The notes under the pieces: generated by a model
Seen by the model: the letters and a program-made list of their open reading frames with translations, nothing else
The model's database searches: none
What the model was told of the DNA's origin: nothing
Position numbers and translations under genes: made by a program
Assembly (NCBI GenBank): GCA_001599715.1
Contig: BCHU01000007.1
Span: 1,059,586 to 1,123,585, forward strand
Length of the DNA stretch: 64,000 bases
Source of the DNA: Phaeotremella fagi
Lineage: Eukaryota; Basidiomycota; Tremellomycetes; Tremellales; Phaeotremellaceae
Direction of reading: 5' to 3'
Shown: piece by piece, positions 1 to 11,876 of the stretch
Position numbering within the stretch: the stretch's first letter is position 1
Layout of the letters: each line of letters starts with the position of its first letter

Positions 1-81
1 TTCAGCTTCATCTACCATAGCTTCGAATTCGGCATCGTGCTCTGGATTATCGGACATTGAGCTATTGGCTGATTGAACCAT
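1..81 (-). CDS. 5' end of an unidentified protein-coding gene (partial)
   Basis: The reverse strand opens with an ATG at position 81 and reads through to the window edge without a stop. It gives about 27 residues that are acidic near the end (MVQSANSSMSDNPEHD, then EFEAMVDEAE). A second in-frame Met at residue 9 (MSDNPEHD) could be the true start. Only the N-terminus is present, so I cannot name a family. The gene is divergent from MGR2, with about 570 bases of shared upstream DNA. Confidence 0.5.
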   Translation of the reverse strand, partial: MVQSANSSMSDNPEHDAEFEAMVDEAE

Positions 82-648
82 TGCCGGTTAGTTGTTATAT
101 TATTGTTGAATGTATGCGTTGAATGATCGTGGTGTAAAGAAGGATGGGTGGATTCTTCAAAGACGTGTCTTTGGAAGTTAAATGATTGATTGATGTGTTT
201 AAAGTCTAGTTTCCCATAGATATGAGACTGGTCGGGAGATTCTAAGACGAGGAGTGATAAGGAGATTGTTGATAGGAATATATTTTTAACAGAGTTGAAT
301 AAGTTACAAGGGAATTTAAAGATGATCTTCCGTCCTTGTTAAGAAGATATCTTTAAGGTGAAGGGTGAGGTTACCAAAGTAAAGGAGTAAGTAGAGTCAA
401 GTGAAATTCCAGCCCAGAGATCCTACTCACTATCCTATAAATGTGCCTTAGTCTCCTTTGCGCCCTACGAGTACTCAACTGCGCCCTAGGGAACGCCACA
501 TGGGATTCCAAGCAAGCATATAAAGTCAAAGTCACGTGTTTGTATATTCCCACGGTGTCTTCTTTTAGTTCCTCCACCTATAATCGTTGAATTTGAATTC
601 CATTTGGTTTAATTTTCTTTCATAAATCGTTAAACTGGATCATTCAAA
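82..648. other. Intergenic region between divergent genes
   Basis: This stretch separates the reverse-strand partial gene from MGR2. It contains only short ORFs without a recognisable protein pattern. Pyrimidine-rich sequence just before 649 fits an MGR2 leader. It is presumably a shared promoter region. Confidence 0.5.
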
Positions 649-1262
649 ATGCCTCCTCCTCCTCAAACAACCGCAGGTGGTTCAACTTTAGACAAAAGTA
701 TGTAATTCTGACTGATATCGACTGACTCTTCTCAGTGAAAATGGGCGCCATGATGGGAAGTAAGTCACCAATTTTGATTGAGTTATTTTTCGCGAATGTT
801 GGTTGATTAACCCACCCCTAGCCGGTGTAGGACTAACCATCGGTTTCATTTTTGGTGGTTTCTCAATTCTCCGGTGAGTTGATTATGGACCAGATCTACA
901 ACTATCCCGTGCTCTTTGTTATCTAATCTAATCTGATTTTGACCTAATCTAATCCAAAACATGTCAGTGCTGGACCCGGACCTCGTGGAGTCGTCGCTAC
1001 CCTATCTCAATACATGTTATCATCAGCAGCAACATTTGGATTTTTCATGAGTATAGGATCGGTGCGTAACTAGCTGCAGTCTGCAAATATTCGATACGCT
1101 AACCACGGTTCCTATCTTTAGGTTATTCGAACTGAATCTCCGTTTCCACATCAAATAACTCCTGCAACAATTTCAGCTTTATCACCTTATCAACAAGCTA
1201 TTTTCAGACGGAAGAGGGAAGTCGAGATCATGGAAGGTAACGGTCGGGTTTACAGATCTTGA
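649..1262 (+). CDS. MGR2: Mgr2/ROMO1 family subunit of the mitochondrial TIM23 translocase
   Basis: Five exons splice to a protein of about 119 residues. It has a short Pro-rich N-terminus ([11 protein letters not shown]), then MKMGAMMG, a glycine-rich transmembrane segment ([18 protein letters not shown]), the loop AGPGPRGV, a second hydrophobic segment ([15 protein letters not shown]) and a basic C-terminus ([11 protein letters not shown]). Two small Gly-rich helices in a tiny protein are the signature of ROMO1 in animals and Mgr2 in fungi. Mgr2 is an inner-membrane protein that couples TIM23 to TIM21 and controls lateral release of imported preproteins. The introns start with gtatgt, gtaagt, gtgagt and gtgcgt and keep the frame. 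The start is the first ATG after a pyrimidine-rich leader. Length and segment order match the family well. Confidence 0.9.
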
Positions 1263-2694
1263 AGTCGGAGATGATGATATAATAATGATTTGACGATGAT
1301 CGCTTTCAAGGGAGGCATTACCAACTCTCTCCACTAATATATTTGGTTCAGATTTTCGTCCGCTATACAATTAATCGTCTATTTGAACTGAAAACATATT
1401 AAGTCCCTATAAGCTCGTAACGAAATTGGAACAAAAATCAAGTTCACTGAAATTTTCTCATCGAAGGATCACTGGAGCAGTCAAACCCTTTCTCTCCTCT
1501 GGAGATCATTGAGGACTACATGCGGATCATCTTTTTAGCTGATCTCCCCCTCTTCCCAATTACTCAACCTAAGTCGCATTGAATCCTGGAAGGTTTCAGT
1601 CCTCTTATTGTCTAGTCTATACGACTTCAGGAATTGAGATAAATCCTAAGTCGAAGTCATTTAGTCGAGAATGGTCCAATCTTCTATCGTTTCATCTTCT
1701 CTGGTGCACTTCAATACACTCCTTCAATTCGTCCATACTGTACATGGCAAACACCATTCTCTCAAGATCAGCATGTCCAATCCTGACACGGTCGATGTTG
1801 TTGAGAGTATCTCACTAATCGCAGTTGTGACACAAACGTCTGGTAGCATTCATTCTTGACTGCAGGTCAATTCTGAACACTTGAACCATAAGAGCACCTC
1901 TTATAATCACAGCCACACACATTCACATTTGGTGTTTGAAGATCATGATGAAAGTGAAAACCAGGCCTCTGTAGGAGTGAGGTGGGATCAGTAATTAATT
2001 CACTGTTCAATTATATACTTTGACCAAAGATTACTGTATATCGTGTTGATAAATTATCTAGTTTAGCCAATATCGATCATGTGATATTATTCTTCTCTTG
2101 AGAAAAAAACGTTGCATGTTCACAACAATCTTCGCCAAGAGAAATTATACTTTCGCTAAACATAATGGTGTGAGATGAATTTCCCGAAGGTAGGGTGAAC
2201 TGCGATATCCTCGCAAAAATAAAATCTCAATTCTCATCTTGTCACAACGTGAGAAACAACAATAAACAACTAACAGTCTTCCGCCTCGTACAGAGGCATA
2301 GTTGGCTGCTCATTTCTGTTGTTACGAACTCGACTTTATCATGAGATCGTTTCTAACAACCTATGTGAAGCAACTGGGAATCGGCCGGAGCAGTTTTTGG
2401 TATTGCGCCATGCCGACAGGGCCTTAGGGTACTGTATCTTATCAGATTACCAATTCCAGTTTTTCATTTTTCAATTTCGGAGGTGGGGCAGGGTAATTTA
2501 CTTTGGATCAAAGGAACAAACAGGAAAGAAATTTGTTCCGCAGTAATCTTTGGGAGCAACTTATGGGTAACTTACCAAGAACTATTCATTTTCACATCGG
2601 GTCCGATGAATTTTTCAAAACAACTATATGAAGGAGGATCTTTGGGTCTTGTCTTCTTCATCCAACTCAGAGTTTTAGAAAGTCAATCCCAAGG
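1263..2694. other. Long intergenic region upstream of the siderophore transporter
   Basis: About 1.4 kb without a confident gene. Between about 1430 and 1860 there are short coding-looking stretches, one containing PLEIIEDYMRIIFLADL, broken by stops and frame changes (possible gene debris). The downstream half has several GATA-type sites: a GATAA/TTATC pair at 2048-2058, TTATCA at 2337-2342 and a strong iron-type site at 2439-2447. It is likely the transporter promoter. Confidence 0.5.
2439..2447 (-). promoter_or_regulatory. Candidate iron-responsive GATA-factor site (ATCTGATAA)
   Basis: The reverse strand reads ATCTGATAA preceded by A. This matches (G/A)ATC(T/A)GATAA, the consensus reported for fungal siderophore-regulating GATA repressors of the Sre/SreA type. 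It lies about 250 bases before the start of a siderophore transporter gene, which is a typical target. Binding itself is an inference. Confidence 0.6.
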
Positions 2695-5068
2695 ATGTCT
2701 GTTAACATCTTAACCAGTTCTAGAGCTACTACTCTCCAAGAGGATTCTTTTCAGGCTAGCTTGGACAATGATACCAATAAGGAAAAAGTTGCTGATATTG
2801 AACAAGACGGGTTGAACAGCTCTGAACCTGTTGTTCATCAAGACGAAGGTGTCAGTCGCATAGAAGCTCTTTGTAAGTTGTACCTAACGACAATAAAACA
2901 AGATTTTAGTTTTGTTGATATTATTGACCAGATGTGGTATTTGGGAAAGGATGGGGTTTGTATTCACTTTGGATCTCTATTGGTCTCATTGCCTACGTCT
3001 ATTCGTTGAGTAGAAGTACGACTGCTTATTGTGAGTTCACTCTTTTGAATTCTGGTGTATCAGCTAAACGTGACCAGACGCTGCTTTCGCTACTTCCTCT
3101 TTTGGGGAACATACCATCGTCAGTACGATCGGTGTCATCAATGGTATCATGGCAGGTGTGACTCCACCATTCATTGCCAAGGTACGTGATGAGGAAGACA
3201 TCAGGACCATAGTACTGATCTTGTACAGCTTGCCGATATCTGGTCTCGACCTCACACATTATTGCTGTCAATCACATTCTACACAGTAGGCTACGCCATG
3301 TGTGCAGGTGCAAAGAATATCGAAACCGTCGTCGCTGGTCAATTCATTTATACTATCGGTAACACTGGTATCACTTTTTGTACGCAACCTTTTTTGTCTG
3401 AACAGTGACTCTTATTCACCTTATTACTCTACAGTGAACAGTCTGATTATCGCCGATATAACGTCCCTCCAATGGAGAGGTTTCGTGGATGGTGCTGTCA
3501 ATTTACCTTACGTCTTAAACGGTTTCGTTGCAGGTTACATCGTCTCTGACATAGACGGTCTAACAGGAACAGGTTGGAGGTGGGGTGTAAGTCAATTATT
3601 GTCACCAACTTCCCAAAACTAAATCTTTACTCATGTAGTATGGGATGTTCTGTATCATCCTCCCAATCGCAATGTCTCCAGCCCTAGCCGTCTTACTCAT
3701 CGGTGACCACCGGGCTAAAAAGTTAGGTGTCCTCTCACCAGCAGCCTCCTCCCAAACTCGAAGATCCCAGACCAACCCAGAATCAATCAAAGATAGATCG
3801 ACCTGGCAATCTATCAGATTCTATTGGACCAGATTAAACGGTTTGGGATTACTTTTGATGGGTTTCGCTTTCGCACTTCTATTGACTCCTTTCACTTTGG
3901 CTACAACTGCTAAGGACGGCTATAAGAACCGTGAGTATTTTGGTAATTTAGTAAGGAAACTGATCTGAAACACTTTTAGCTTCTCTCATTGCTATGCTTG
4001 TGATTGGTGGTCTACTTTTCATTGCGTGGGGTGTATGGGATGGATTGTATGCCAAATATCCTCTAATGCCGAAAAGAATTTTCAACAAAACCTTCGTGAG
4101 TCCTGAAAGGATAGAACAGCCATTCGCAATACTAATTATCCCAATTAGCTCGCTTGCGCCCTCTCAGATGTGTTTTACTACTCCGCAACATATCTTGTAT
4201 TAGGCTATTATACATCTTGGATCTGGGTAGTCACTGATTACAATGTAAGTCCAGTGTCTACCTTCAAAGAGCTGTATTGATATCTGTTGACAGGCTCGTG
4301 ATTATGGATTCTTTGGAAATGCTTTATCCACAACCGAGTGTTTCTTCACCATTTTCTTCGGTCTGTTCATCAGATTAACTCATCGTTACAAGCACGTTCA
4401 AATATTCGGTCAAGCAGTACGAATCATGTAAGTGTCTTCTAAATTATTCTTCGAAACGAACCAACCACCCCTCATCCAGTGGAATGGGTCTAATCTACGC
4501 CTCATGCAAGAATCCCAGTACAGCCTTAAACGTAACTTCCCAAATCCTAATAGGATTCGGTGCATCCGCCACAGTCATCTGTTCCTACATCGGTGTCCAA
4601 GGTTCAGTCCCCCATCAAGATATGGCAATGGCAACAGCCGTCCTAAATCTCTGGTCATCTCTCGGATCTTCAATCACTTTGGCGATCTCAGCAACAGTCT
4701 GGAACACTAGAGTTCCAGCTAAATTGAATGAATATCTTGGTTCGACGCATAACGCCACTGAGATCGCTGATATCTTTGGATCAATTTATGTGGCTAGATT
4801 GGCTGAACCTAGGGAACTGGTCGTTCGAGGTTAGTACTGTTTATATCAGGCCAGTTCTTAGATGATGCTTATTTTTGTTTTGGTAGCATATTTGGAAGCT
4901 GTAGAACCGCTTTGGCTCGCTGGTTTGATCGTATCTTTCGGCGCTTTGATTGCGGTATTCTTCGTAACTGATTATCATTTGGATCAAAGACAAAACGCCG
5001 TAGAGGATCACAAGATCATCAAATTCAGAGATGCCAAGGAGTTGGAAGAGATTAAAGCTTCACATTAA
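2695..5068 (+). CDS. Siderophore-iron transporter, MFS family (SIT1/ARN type)
   Basis: About eleven exons joined by roughly ten short introns encode a protein of about 600 residues, the usual SIT length. After an acidic cytosolic N-terminus it reads RIEALYVVFGKGWGLYSLW, then AYVYSLSRSTTAYYAAFATS, the conserved start of this family. Later family features include QWRGFVDGAVNLPYVLNGF, a LIGDHRAKK loop between transmembrane segments and GVQGSVPHQDMAMATAVLN near the end. SIT proteins are plasma-membrane or vesicular H+ symporters that import ferric siderophores. The start is the ATG at 2695, before the acidic leader. An upstream iron-type GATA site suggests iron repression. The substrate cannot be told from sequence. 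The exons keep frame throughout, so the gene appears intact. Confidence 0.9.
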
Positions 5069-5172
5069 TAGTTAAAATCCTTCACCGGCTCTCTATGAAC
5101 TCGTCATCTGACAGTATCATTACTCTATGCATGCATATAATACCGTTCTTGCCCACATCATCATAATGAAAA

Positions 5173-7166
5173 CTAAAGGCTCGAAGCGAAAAGTTCGACC
5201 TCCTTCGCTATCCGCTCAAATTCCAATATCTCCTTTTTCTTCCCTTCAAGTTCACTACCCAACCTATCAATCTCCAAATGTAAGACTTTGTTCTCATCCC
5301 TACTATTGGTCAAAGCCGATAACAGAATTTCAGTCTCAAGAGAATGTGTTGATTTCAATTCCGTGATTATTCTCCTGACCTCGTCGGGAATCTCTTGGTC
5401 ACCTCTGAAGGTTTTGTTGGTAACATTTTCTGTCGGATCACTTCCTTTCAAAACTGATGTGGAATTGAGTGGTTTGGTGTTACAGAATTGGTTCAATGTA
5501 CAACCCTTCTCCGAATCCCGCTTCTCATCGATCGACCACCAACCAAAACCCTGTGTCTTCTCGTGATGCTCAACAAGATTCGTAGCAGATAAAACTGACA
5601 TTAAAGTCTCCGAACGTTTCAGCGGGAAAGTTACCAAAATTGGAGTTGGCGTTGGAGATGGGGCTGTAGTTGAATTTGAAATAACTGGATCGACCTTCTT
5701 TGGTAAAGTTGGAAACGTCGATTCCTCCCCATCCCCATCTCCATCTGAAGACAATGATAGATCAGGTTCACTGATCTGTCTCATTCTAACGAAAGCTTTT
5801 CGAAGTTCTGATAGCGATTCTTTTCTTTGTGTTTGGAGTTCTGGTATCACTTGAGAACTTGGTTTCGGTGTTGAGGCAGTAACGTTTCTGCTAACTACTG
5901 AATTAATGACCAACGGTGTAGCGTCAATTGGTTTGATCTGACTTTGATTTTGACTTTGAGAGAAAAAAGGAGATTTGGGATCACAAAGTGAAATGTCGTC
6001 TTGTGCTGGTGAGAAGATTTTTGTCTCTTGTAAATAAGACTTATTGGTTCTAGCAGTAGTAGGAAGAGCATGGTGGATTGGTATGATAGGTAATTTCGGA
6101 GTTTGAGTATTAATGTTGGATTGTGCTTGCCTCTGATTAACATCATGAGCGAGAACTGCATCCATGAGTGAAGATCTACGAGGTTTGATTCGATTATGTG
6201 AAAAGTTCTGTGAAGTTGGATATATCGATGAAGTCGATTGGGAAGATATAGGATAATTGTTATCGATAGAACAACGAGCTAAATCATCCGAATCAGCGTC
6301 GAATTACAATTTTCAACAACAAACTTACTTTCCTGACCTTTTAAATCTGTTAATTGATCTTTCCATAACTCCCCAATCCCTCGTCTACAATCTGGGATTC
6401 CACGTAAACTTTGAAACTCCTTCATCGAGCTTTTCCCAATGGTCCCACTTTTATCTAAAGTTTTTCTGGTCTCACTAGCAAAAGCGAATTTAGCTCTTAA
6501 ACTTCGTATTGAGGGTAAGACCATTGATTGTTTCGTTTTACTCTCGCCCTCATCAACTTCAAAAGAAGACGAACGACCCGGAAGGTTTGAATCGATCTTT
6601 GAATCTGGAATCGGATTTTCATCCTCTTTATCGAACGCTGAGCACCTTCGTCCTTGTGAGTTGACCTGTTTGCTAATCACCGGTGTAGGAGGATAGACAA
6701 ATGTATAACCACCCAACAAAGTCGATTTCAAAGAATCGAAAGAAAGTCTTCTACCAATTTTAGCTTCCCGTTTCATTGTCGTTGATTTAGAATTTCGTAC
6801 CCCCTCTTGATTTTCCACATAATCAAGAGGAATCAGTGGAGATGAAATTTTGATAGCGGAAGCTAGAGAAGGTATCGAAGGGATTTCACCAATTTCACTC
6901 CAGTCGTTGTAAGCTTGATTGGTATCACTACCGAATCTTTGATGTCGATTGTCGCTGGAATTTGATACAGAGGCGATATTTTGATGATGATGAGAAGGAA
7001 TTTCGAACATTTTCTCGTGACTCCTCGTGAACCTTAGTGGATCAGAACCAGCTACTACCTGGTCTATTGACTTCTTATTTATTTCATCCAGATTATCTAA
7101 TGAATGTTGATCAACAGCTTGGACTGTTATTGAAGTATTTCGAAATAGCGATGAAAGTGTTTTCAT
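5173..7166 (-). CDS. Ser-rich, largely disordered protein with C-terminal coiled coil, unknown function
   Basis: Two exons with one 50-base intron (6279-6328, donor gtaagt) give about 647 residues. The start is the first in-frame ATG (MKTLSSLFRNTS). Most of the protein is low-complexity and rich in Ser, Pro and Thr, with SP/TP sites and basic patches (GRRLSFDSLKS, KPRRSSLMDA) that look like kinase targets. The last 60 or so residues form heptads (LHLEIDRLGSELEGKKKEIL), a likely coiled coil. I recognise no catalytic domain. It could be a cytoskeletal or polarity adaptor, but nothing in the sequence proves this. An ATG-started ORF at 7345 with a hydrophobic run lies just upstream; I found no good splice joining it. 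Confidence 0.7.
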
Positions 7167-7461
7167 TTTGACCGACACTTTGAGATGCTTTGGTATCTGT
7201 AAAGATGTCCCCTTGAGTTATAATTGATTTTCGATTGAACAGTGATATAGAAGTCATATATTATAAACATTGTGAGTCTGATTATCCACAGTAGGATTGT
7301 TTTGACGAACGAATCGATTCCCGACCAAAAACCAGTTCTAGCCATTCAATGTCTCATCCTACCTGCCTCACCACCAAAAAGACTGAACTGCCACCTGTAG
7401 TCTGCCATTCCATCCACCTCAACACCTATACACCTATCTGTCAGAGTACATCTGTACCTCT

Positions 7462-7638
7462 CTATTTCTGGTTTGTATACGAAGGAGATGTTAGAGATGA
7501 AGTTGGGGGTCGACATAGATCACCTAATTCATTTTCTACAACTAACATCACTGTATCTTCTCGTCTTCGATTTTGTTCACGTAAGAGACGACGGACTCTT
7601 CTTTTGTCGTACCATAAAGCCCAGAGCCAGATTAACAT
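7462..7638 (-). CDS. Possible small membrane-anchored protein (58 aa)
   Basis: An ATG at 7638 opens a 58-codon ORF starting MLIWLWALWYDKRRVRRLL. A short Trp/Leu-rich hydrophobic segment is followed at once by a strongly basic helix and then a Ser/Pro-rich tail. The hydrophobic-then-basic order resembles a type III-like membrane anchor. The same frame extends upstream to an ATG at 7776. It lies between the E2 gene and the coiled-coil gene on the same strand. I recognise no family. It may instead be 3' untranslated sequence of the E2 gene. Confidence 0.28.
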   Translation of the reverse strand: MLIWLWALWYDKRRVRRLLREQNRRREDTVMLVVENELGDLCRPPTSSLTSPSYTNQK

Positions 7639-7831
7639 TGTGTTGTATGTAATAGCAGTGTAGGTTGGAATGAATATCAGTATGTGTTGATGTGAAAAAT
7701 GGATGTTTGAATTCAAACAAAGATCCGTGCTATGAACGTTTTGATGGTAACCAAGGTCCTCGAAGGATATACACATGCATGGTAATCAGAATGGAGTCTC
7801 GTTAAATAGTTCATATACAACATTCAGATCT

Positions 7832-10800
7832 TTAAATCTTCAGACCCCAACTTCTGAGTTTAGAAGTAACTCCACTTCCCGTACCAATACTCCCATCATC
7901 TTTGTCTAACTCATCCAATAGTTTTCTCATTTGATCAGAGGACTTCTTCATTGCAGTATCACTACCACTGGCTGCGTTTCCAACACCCGTTCCTCCTACA
8001 TACGAGTCATTAATTATTGGCATTGCATCATCACTCTTCTCCCATCTATAACACGTTTCAGCTCTTAGTTGCTAATTTTTGTTCTTTACTCACTCATCAA
8101 GTTGTTTTCTGATCTCTTTGGACTTCAATCTGAAATGGGTCTTGATTTCCTTTGCGACTGCAGGGCAAATAGATTAGGATCTCAATTTCTGAGTGAGTAA
8201 TGATGTCGCTTACATGGGAAAGGTGGACTCTTCAGGTTGTTGATCATTGAATCGGCCACCACCATTCGTCTGACGTTTGCAGAATAGGCTCTACTTTGTG
8301 AAGACTGGCGAGAATCAGCAACTCGACCGTATCTTTTCACAAACGATAAACTCACTCCAGCATGATCAGCCCATCCTATCATTCATCAGATTAGTAGGAT
8401 ACCAAAATAGGAATAACACTACATACCTGGTTCGTTCAAATACGGCTCCTCGCACAGAATCAAACTTTGAAGTGAAATCAATACCTGAAGTAAGGTAGAA
8501 TGTCCGGCAACCCAACCAGGACCAGCCCAAGTTCCCAAAAGACTCAAACAAACTTTCTGTTAATAGCAGTCAGCAACCGTCATCAAGCTGGCCAGGGCCA
8601 TCACTCACCCCATCCGCATACAAGTTAGGATTATATCGATATTTCCCACCATTCGTAGTCATTGATTTGACCATGGGTGATTTCTGATTGTACTCTAGAG
8701 GCAGGAAAATGTCAAAAACGAAACATCCATTCTGATATGGTGTTCCTTCCGGACCAATGATCATTGCCTGTGAGGCTGTCAGAGGGGATGTCATATAAGA
8801 CTTACCTTCAAACAATCTACTCTAGCTTCATCAACGCGAAGGAAAATCGTTGAATGCCAGGCAACGGGTAGGTTGGTTGTAAGAATTGCCAATTCTTTGG
8901 CGATGGCTAGAGAACGTTTTGGGGCATTCTAAATCAAAGTGGTCAGTAGGTGTCAAATCGCGGTTAAAACTGACTCACGATTGATTCCAAGCTTCTGATC
9001 GCTGCACTATAAGCATGTCTATATGCTCCATCATTTGATTTCGGTTCTGATAAGTCGCAGTATTGGAATCTAGCTTTCGTGGCCCAATTCTCATCTGAAC
9101 GAATTAATATCAATCCCGTAAACTGTAACAACAACTTACAAATCCTAACGATAGCAGCATCAGATTGACCTTTAACATGAACCTGAGTAGCGAGACCAGC
9201 TTGATCGCTCAATTTCGGTAGATTATCTCTGATTCGTTGAACAAATTCCAAACCTTTGACTTCGATAAGTGATTTGTCAATATCTTCAGCGGATGTGATG
9301 ATACTATGACTAATGTCATGTCAATATAAACTCGCAAATCAATTGTGAGACCAACCAAAATTCTTTGAGTATCTCGTTATCATCTCGCCTCAACTGAATC
9401 TTATTCTTCGCACGCTTCTCAGCTTCTTGGACATTCATCAACTTTAATTCTTCAAGCTCCCTCTCGTCTTCGATTTCTGGTTCCGAGTTATCCGTAGTCT
9501 TGAGACCCTTTAATGCAGCTTGGGCTTGAATGACAACCTTCTCCAATAATTCTCGAGGTGATGCTGCCGCCTCATAAGTGACTAATCTCGATTTGGACGG
9601 ATCACTATGTGTTGGAGGAATAGATTCGATCTTCGTCGCTCGCATCTGGGGCATTGCCAACATACTTGCAAGAGAATCGTGGGAGGATATAATCTATGCA
9701 AATAAGATGAGCCCCTTTCCAACTGCACTTGATCATTTCTCACTTACCTTCAACCACTGGAACAAAGCTTCATATAATGTGTGACGGTTTGACATGTCAA
9801 CCAAGGAATCATTTCTTAGGAGATTATTGACAAATGCACTTCGACGACGGACATGAGCGAGGACGGTTGGATGTACAAGGTGATCAGAAGTACAAACTCC
9901 AGATTTTCGTTGCAACGAAGGAAGATACACGCGTACTTGCGACAATATCTTGACAGTTTCTTTGTCCGCGAGCGTTTGAGCAGCTTCAGCGGCCCGTTGA
10001 CCAGAACGCTATAGATCATCAGCATCAACATTGAATTATTCACTTACGTCTTCCTCAGCGTTTCCACTGTACCCTACACCTTTCATTTTCGATTTCGTCT
10101 GCGTTTCGGTATCGAAGGGGTTGAGCTTCAAGGCTTTCAATGATTTTCCCTTCTTGACCGAAACTTGGGCGGTTTCTTGTTGGGATCCAGCATTGAACAT
10201 CGAGTCTAAGGAACTCAGAAGAGAAGATTTTGGTGGATCGACGTTGGCAGGTTTGACAGTGTTGAGAGGACTAGAAAATGTATTTTCTATCATGAATAAT
10301 CCGACACCCAGGACAGCACCCTAAATGGTATCAGATATGATATAATATAAACTCACCTGAACGTTTGCACAGTGTAAGAGCTCTGGAATTTCAATTTCGT
10401 CCGAAGCTTTTTGTGTCGACTTTCCCTTCCCGTTGTCAACTGATTCTCCGCAAGCCAAACAAGTGGTAGCCCTACAGCTACTGCAAATGGGTCTGATGAC
10501 AGTTTTCACATGATTGAGATACTGTGGGAATGATTTCTAACGCAGTCAGTACCAGTCGACACAATGATCACTCACGAATAGAGCAAAGAAGTCTGAAGGT
10601 TGCCTCTCAAAGCTGTTTCCACAACCTTTAGAGCACATGAGAGAGCCCTCACTGAGAGCTGAGTATAGTTGGAAAAGGAAACTTTGTTCACCTTTAACAT
10701 CAGCTTGGTCAAAATTCGTAACTCACTTCCTTCTGGACATCCACTCATCCACTCTCCTCTGCTAAGTATTGGAACAAAGACACCGGACCCAACATCAGCC

Positions 10801-11456
10801 AAAACTGATGATTCTTCAGGTTCAATGATACGTTCGACTCTATCGTTGGAGAAAAAAATTCCAGCATAGGGATCCGCTGCTTCTTTGTTCCCATCACCGA
10901 CATCTATCTATGATCAGGGATGGTCATAGCTTATAAAACCCCACTTACCATCCTCCATGAAAGCGTAATTCTCGTCATCCTCGCCACCCATTTCCTCTTC
11001 ATCGTCACTGATCTCGATTACTCCCCCATCATCTTCGTCATCACTGACGACAATGGCATCGTCCTGATTTGCGCCTTTCTTGTTTTTAATAGGTGGTTCA
11101 ACGGGCGTCTGTGCGGGGGGTTATTCCCTGATCGTGCGACTCAAGTTGAGGGACTCACCAATAAACCAGTCCGACTAAGTGCACGCTTATGGCTACTCCC
11201 TTCAGCTGATGCCATGATCTCAAAATCATTATCATTATCATCCTCCGCCTCATCGTCAGAGGAGATATGATCAAAATCTCCAGCAAAGACTTTTTCCTGT
11301 GAGTTGATGATCAGTATAGGGGTAAAGGAGATGATGAAGATTTTGAAAACGTACAGCGGCCGACATAGCATCACCCTTGGATTTATACAAAGCTGCTATG
11401 GCTCTGGAACGGGGAATTCCCATTTCCAACAACTGATCTAGAGCGGCCCCGGACAT
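7832..11456 (-). CDS. Large BIRC6-type E2 ubiquitin-conjugating enzyme with N-terminal UBA domain
   Basis: A gene with many exons encoding roughly 900-1000 residues. Residues 1 to about 35 are a UBA-like domain ([19 protein letters not shown]). Next is a very acidic region with two motifs shaped like SUMO-interaction motifs ([18 protein letters not shown]), then a CxxC-x4-CxxC cluster ([16 protein letters not shown]) that could bind zinc, then a long helical middle part. The C-terminal third is a UBC fold: [28 protein letters not shown], then [15 protein letters not shown] and EPYLNEPGW. The Cys of KVCLS is the expected ubiquitin thioester site. This arrangement resembles the UBC domain of BIRC6/Apollon, in which the usual HPN motif is altered. 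The UBC exons are split right before KVCLS. It probably acts as an E2 or hybrid E2/E3; the substrate is unknown. Confidence 0.85.
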
Positions 11457-11876
11457 GATGCTAAGTGAGAAAGAGGGAGGAATCCGCCTTGATGAACTGA
11501 GGTGATCGAAGGACTGACAAACGTTGCGATTGAAACTGAAGTTGGCCTGGGATGAAAATTCTTTCTATCTATTGATCTTTGAATCTGAGGGAGTTAATAT
11601 ACATAATATTCTGAGAGCAAAAAGATGAATATAAAGATACAGGTCAAGATACATGAGAGTCTACTCAACTCCTGGATACAGTGACATTCCCGGTCCGGGG
11701 CTCCATAGCTTAATTCTATTCTTAGTGGCATTTGGCAACTTGGCAAAATGTACAATTAAGTACTCGATTGAGCGAGAATCCAAAGATTATCCACCTCATA
11801 ATTACATTCTCGGTCATTCCAACTGCAACACCACAATATACGAACACTAAATAAAGGATCATCTACAGTTCTAATT
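11457..11876. other. Intergenic: E2 promoter and 3' side of array member 1
   Basis: About 420 bases between the E2 start codon and the stop codon of the first tandem-array gene. I see only short ORFs without protein-like pattern. Confidence 0.5.

Noticed and set aside
7163..7345. Reverse ORF with a hydrophobic run upstream of the Ser-rich coiled-coil gene
   Set aside because: No in-phase GT donor joins it to the next exon, and the downstream ATG at 7166 gives a complete protein.
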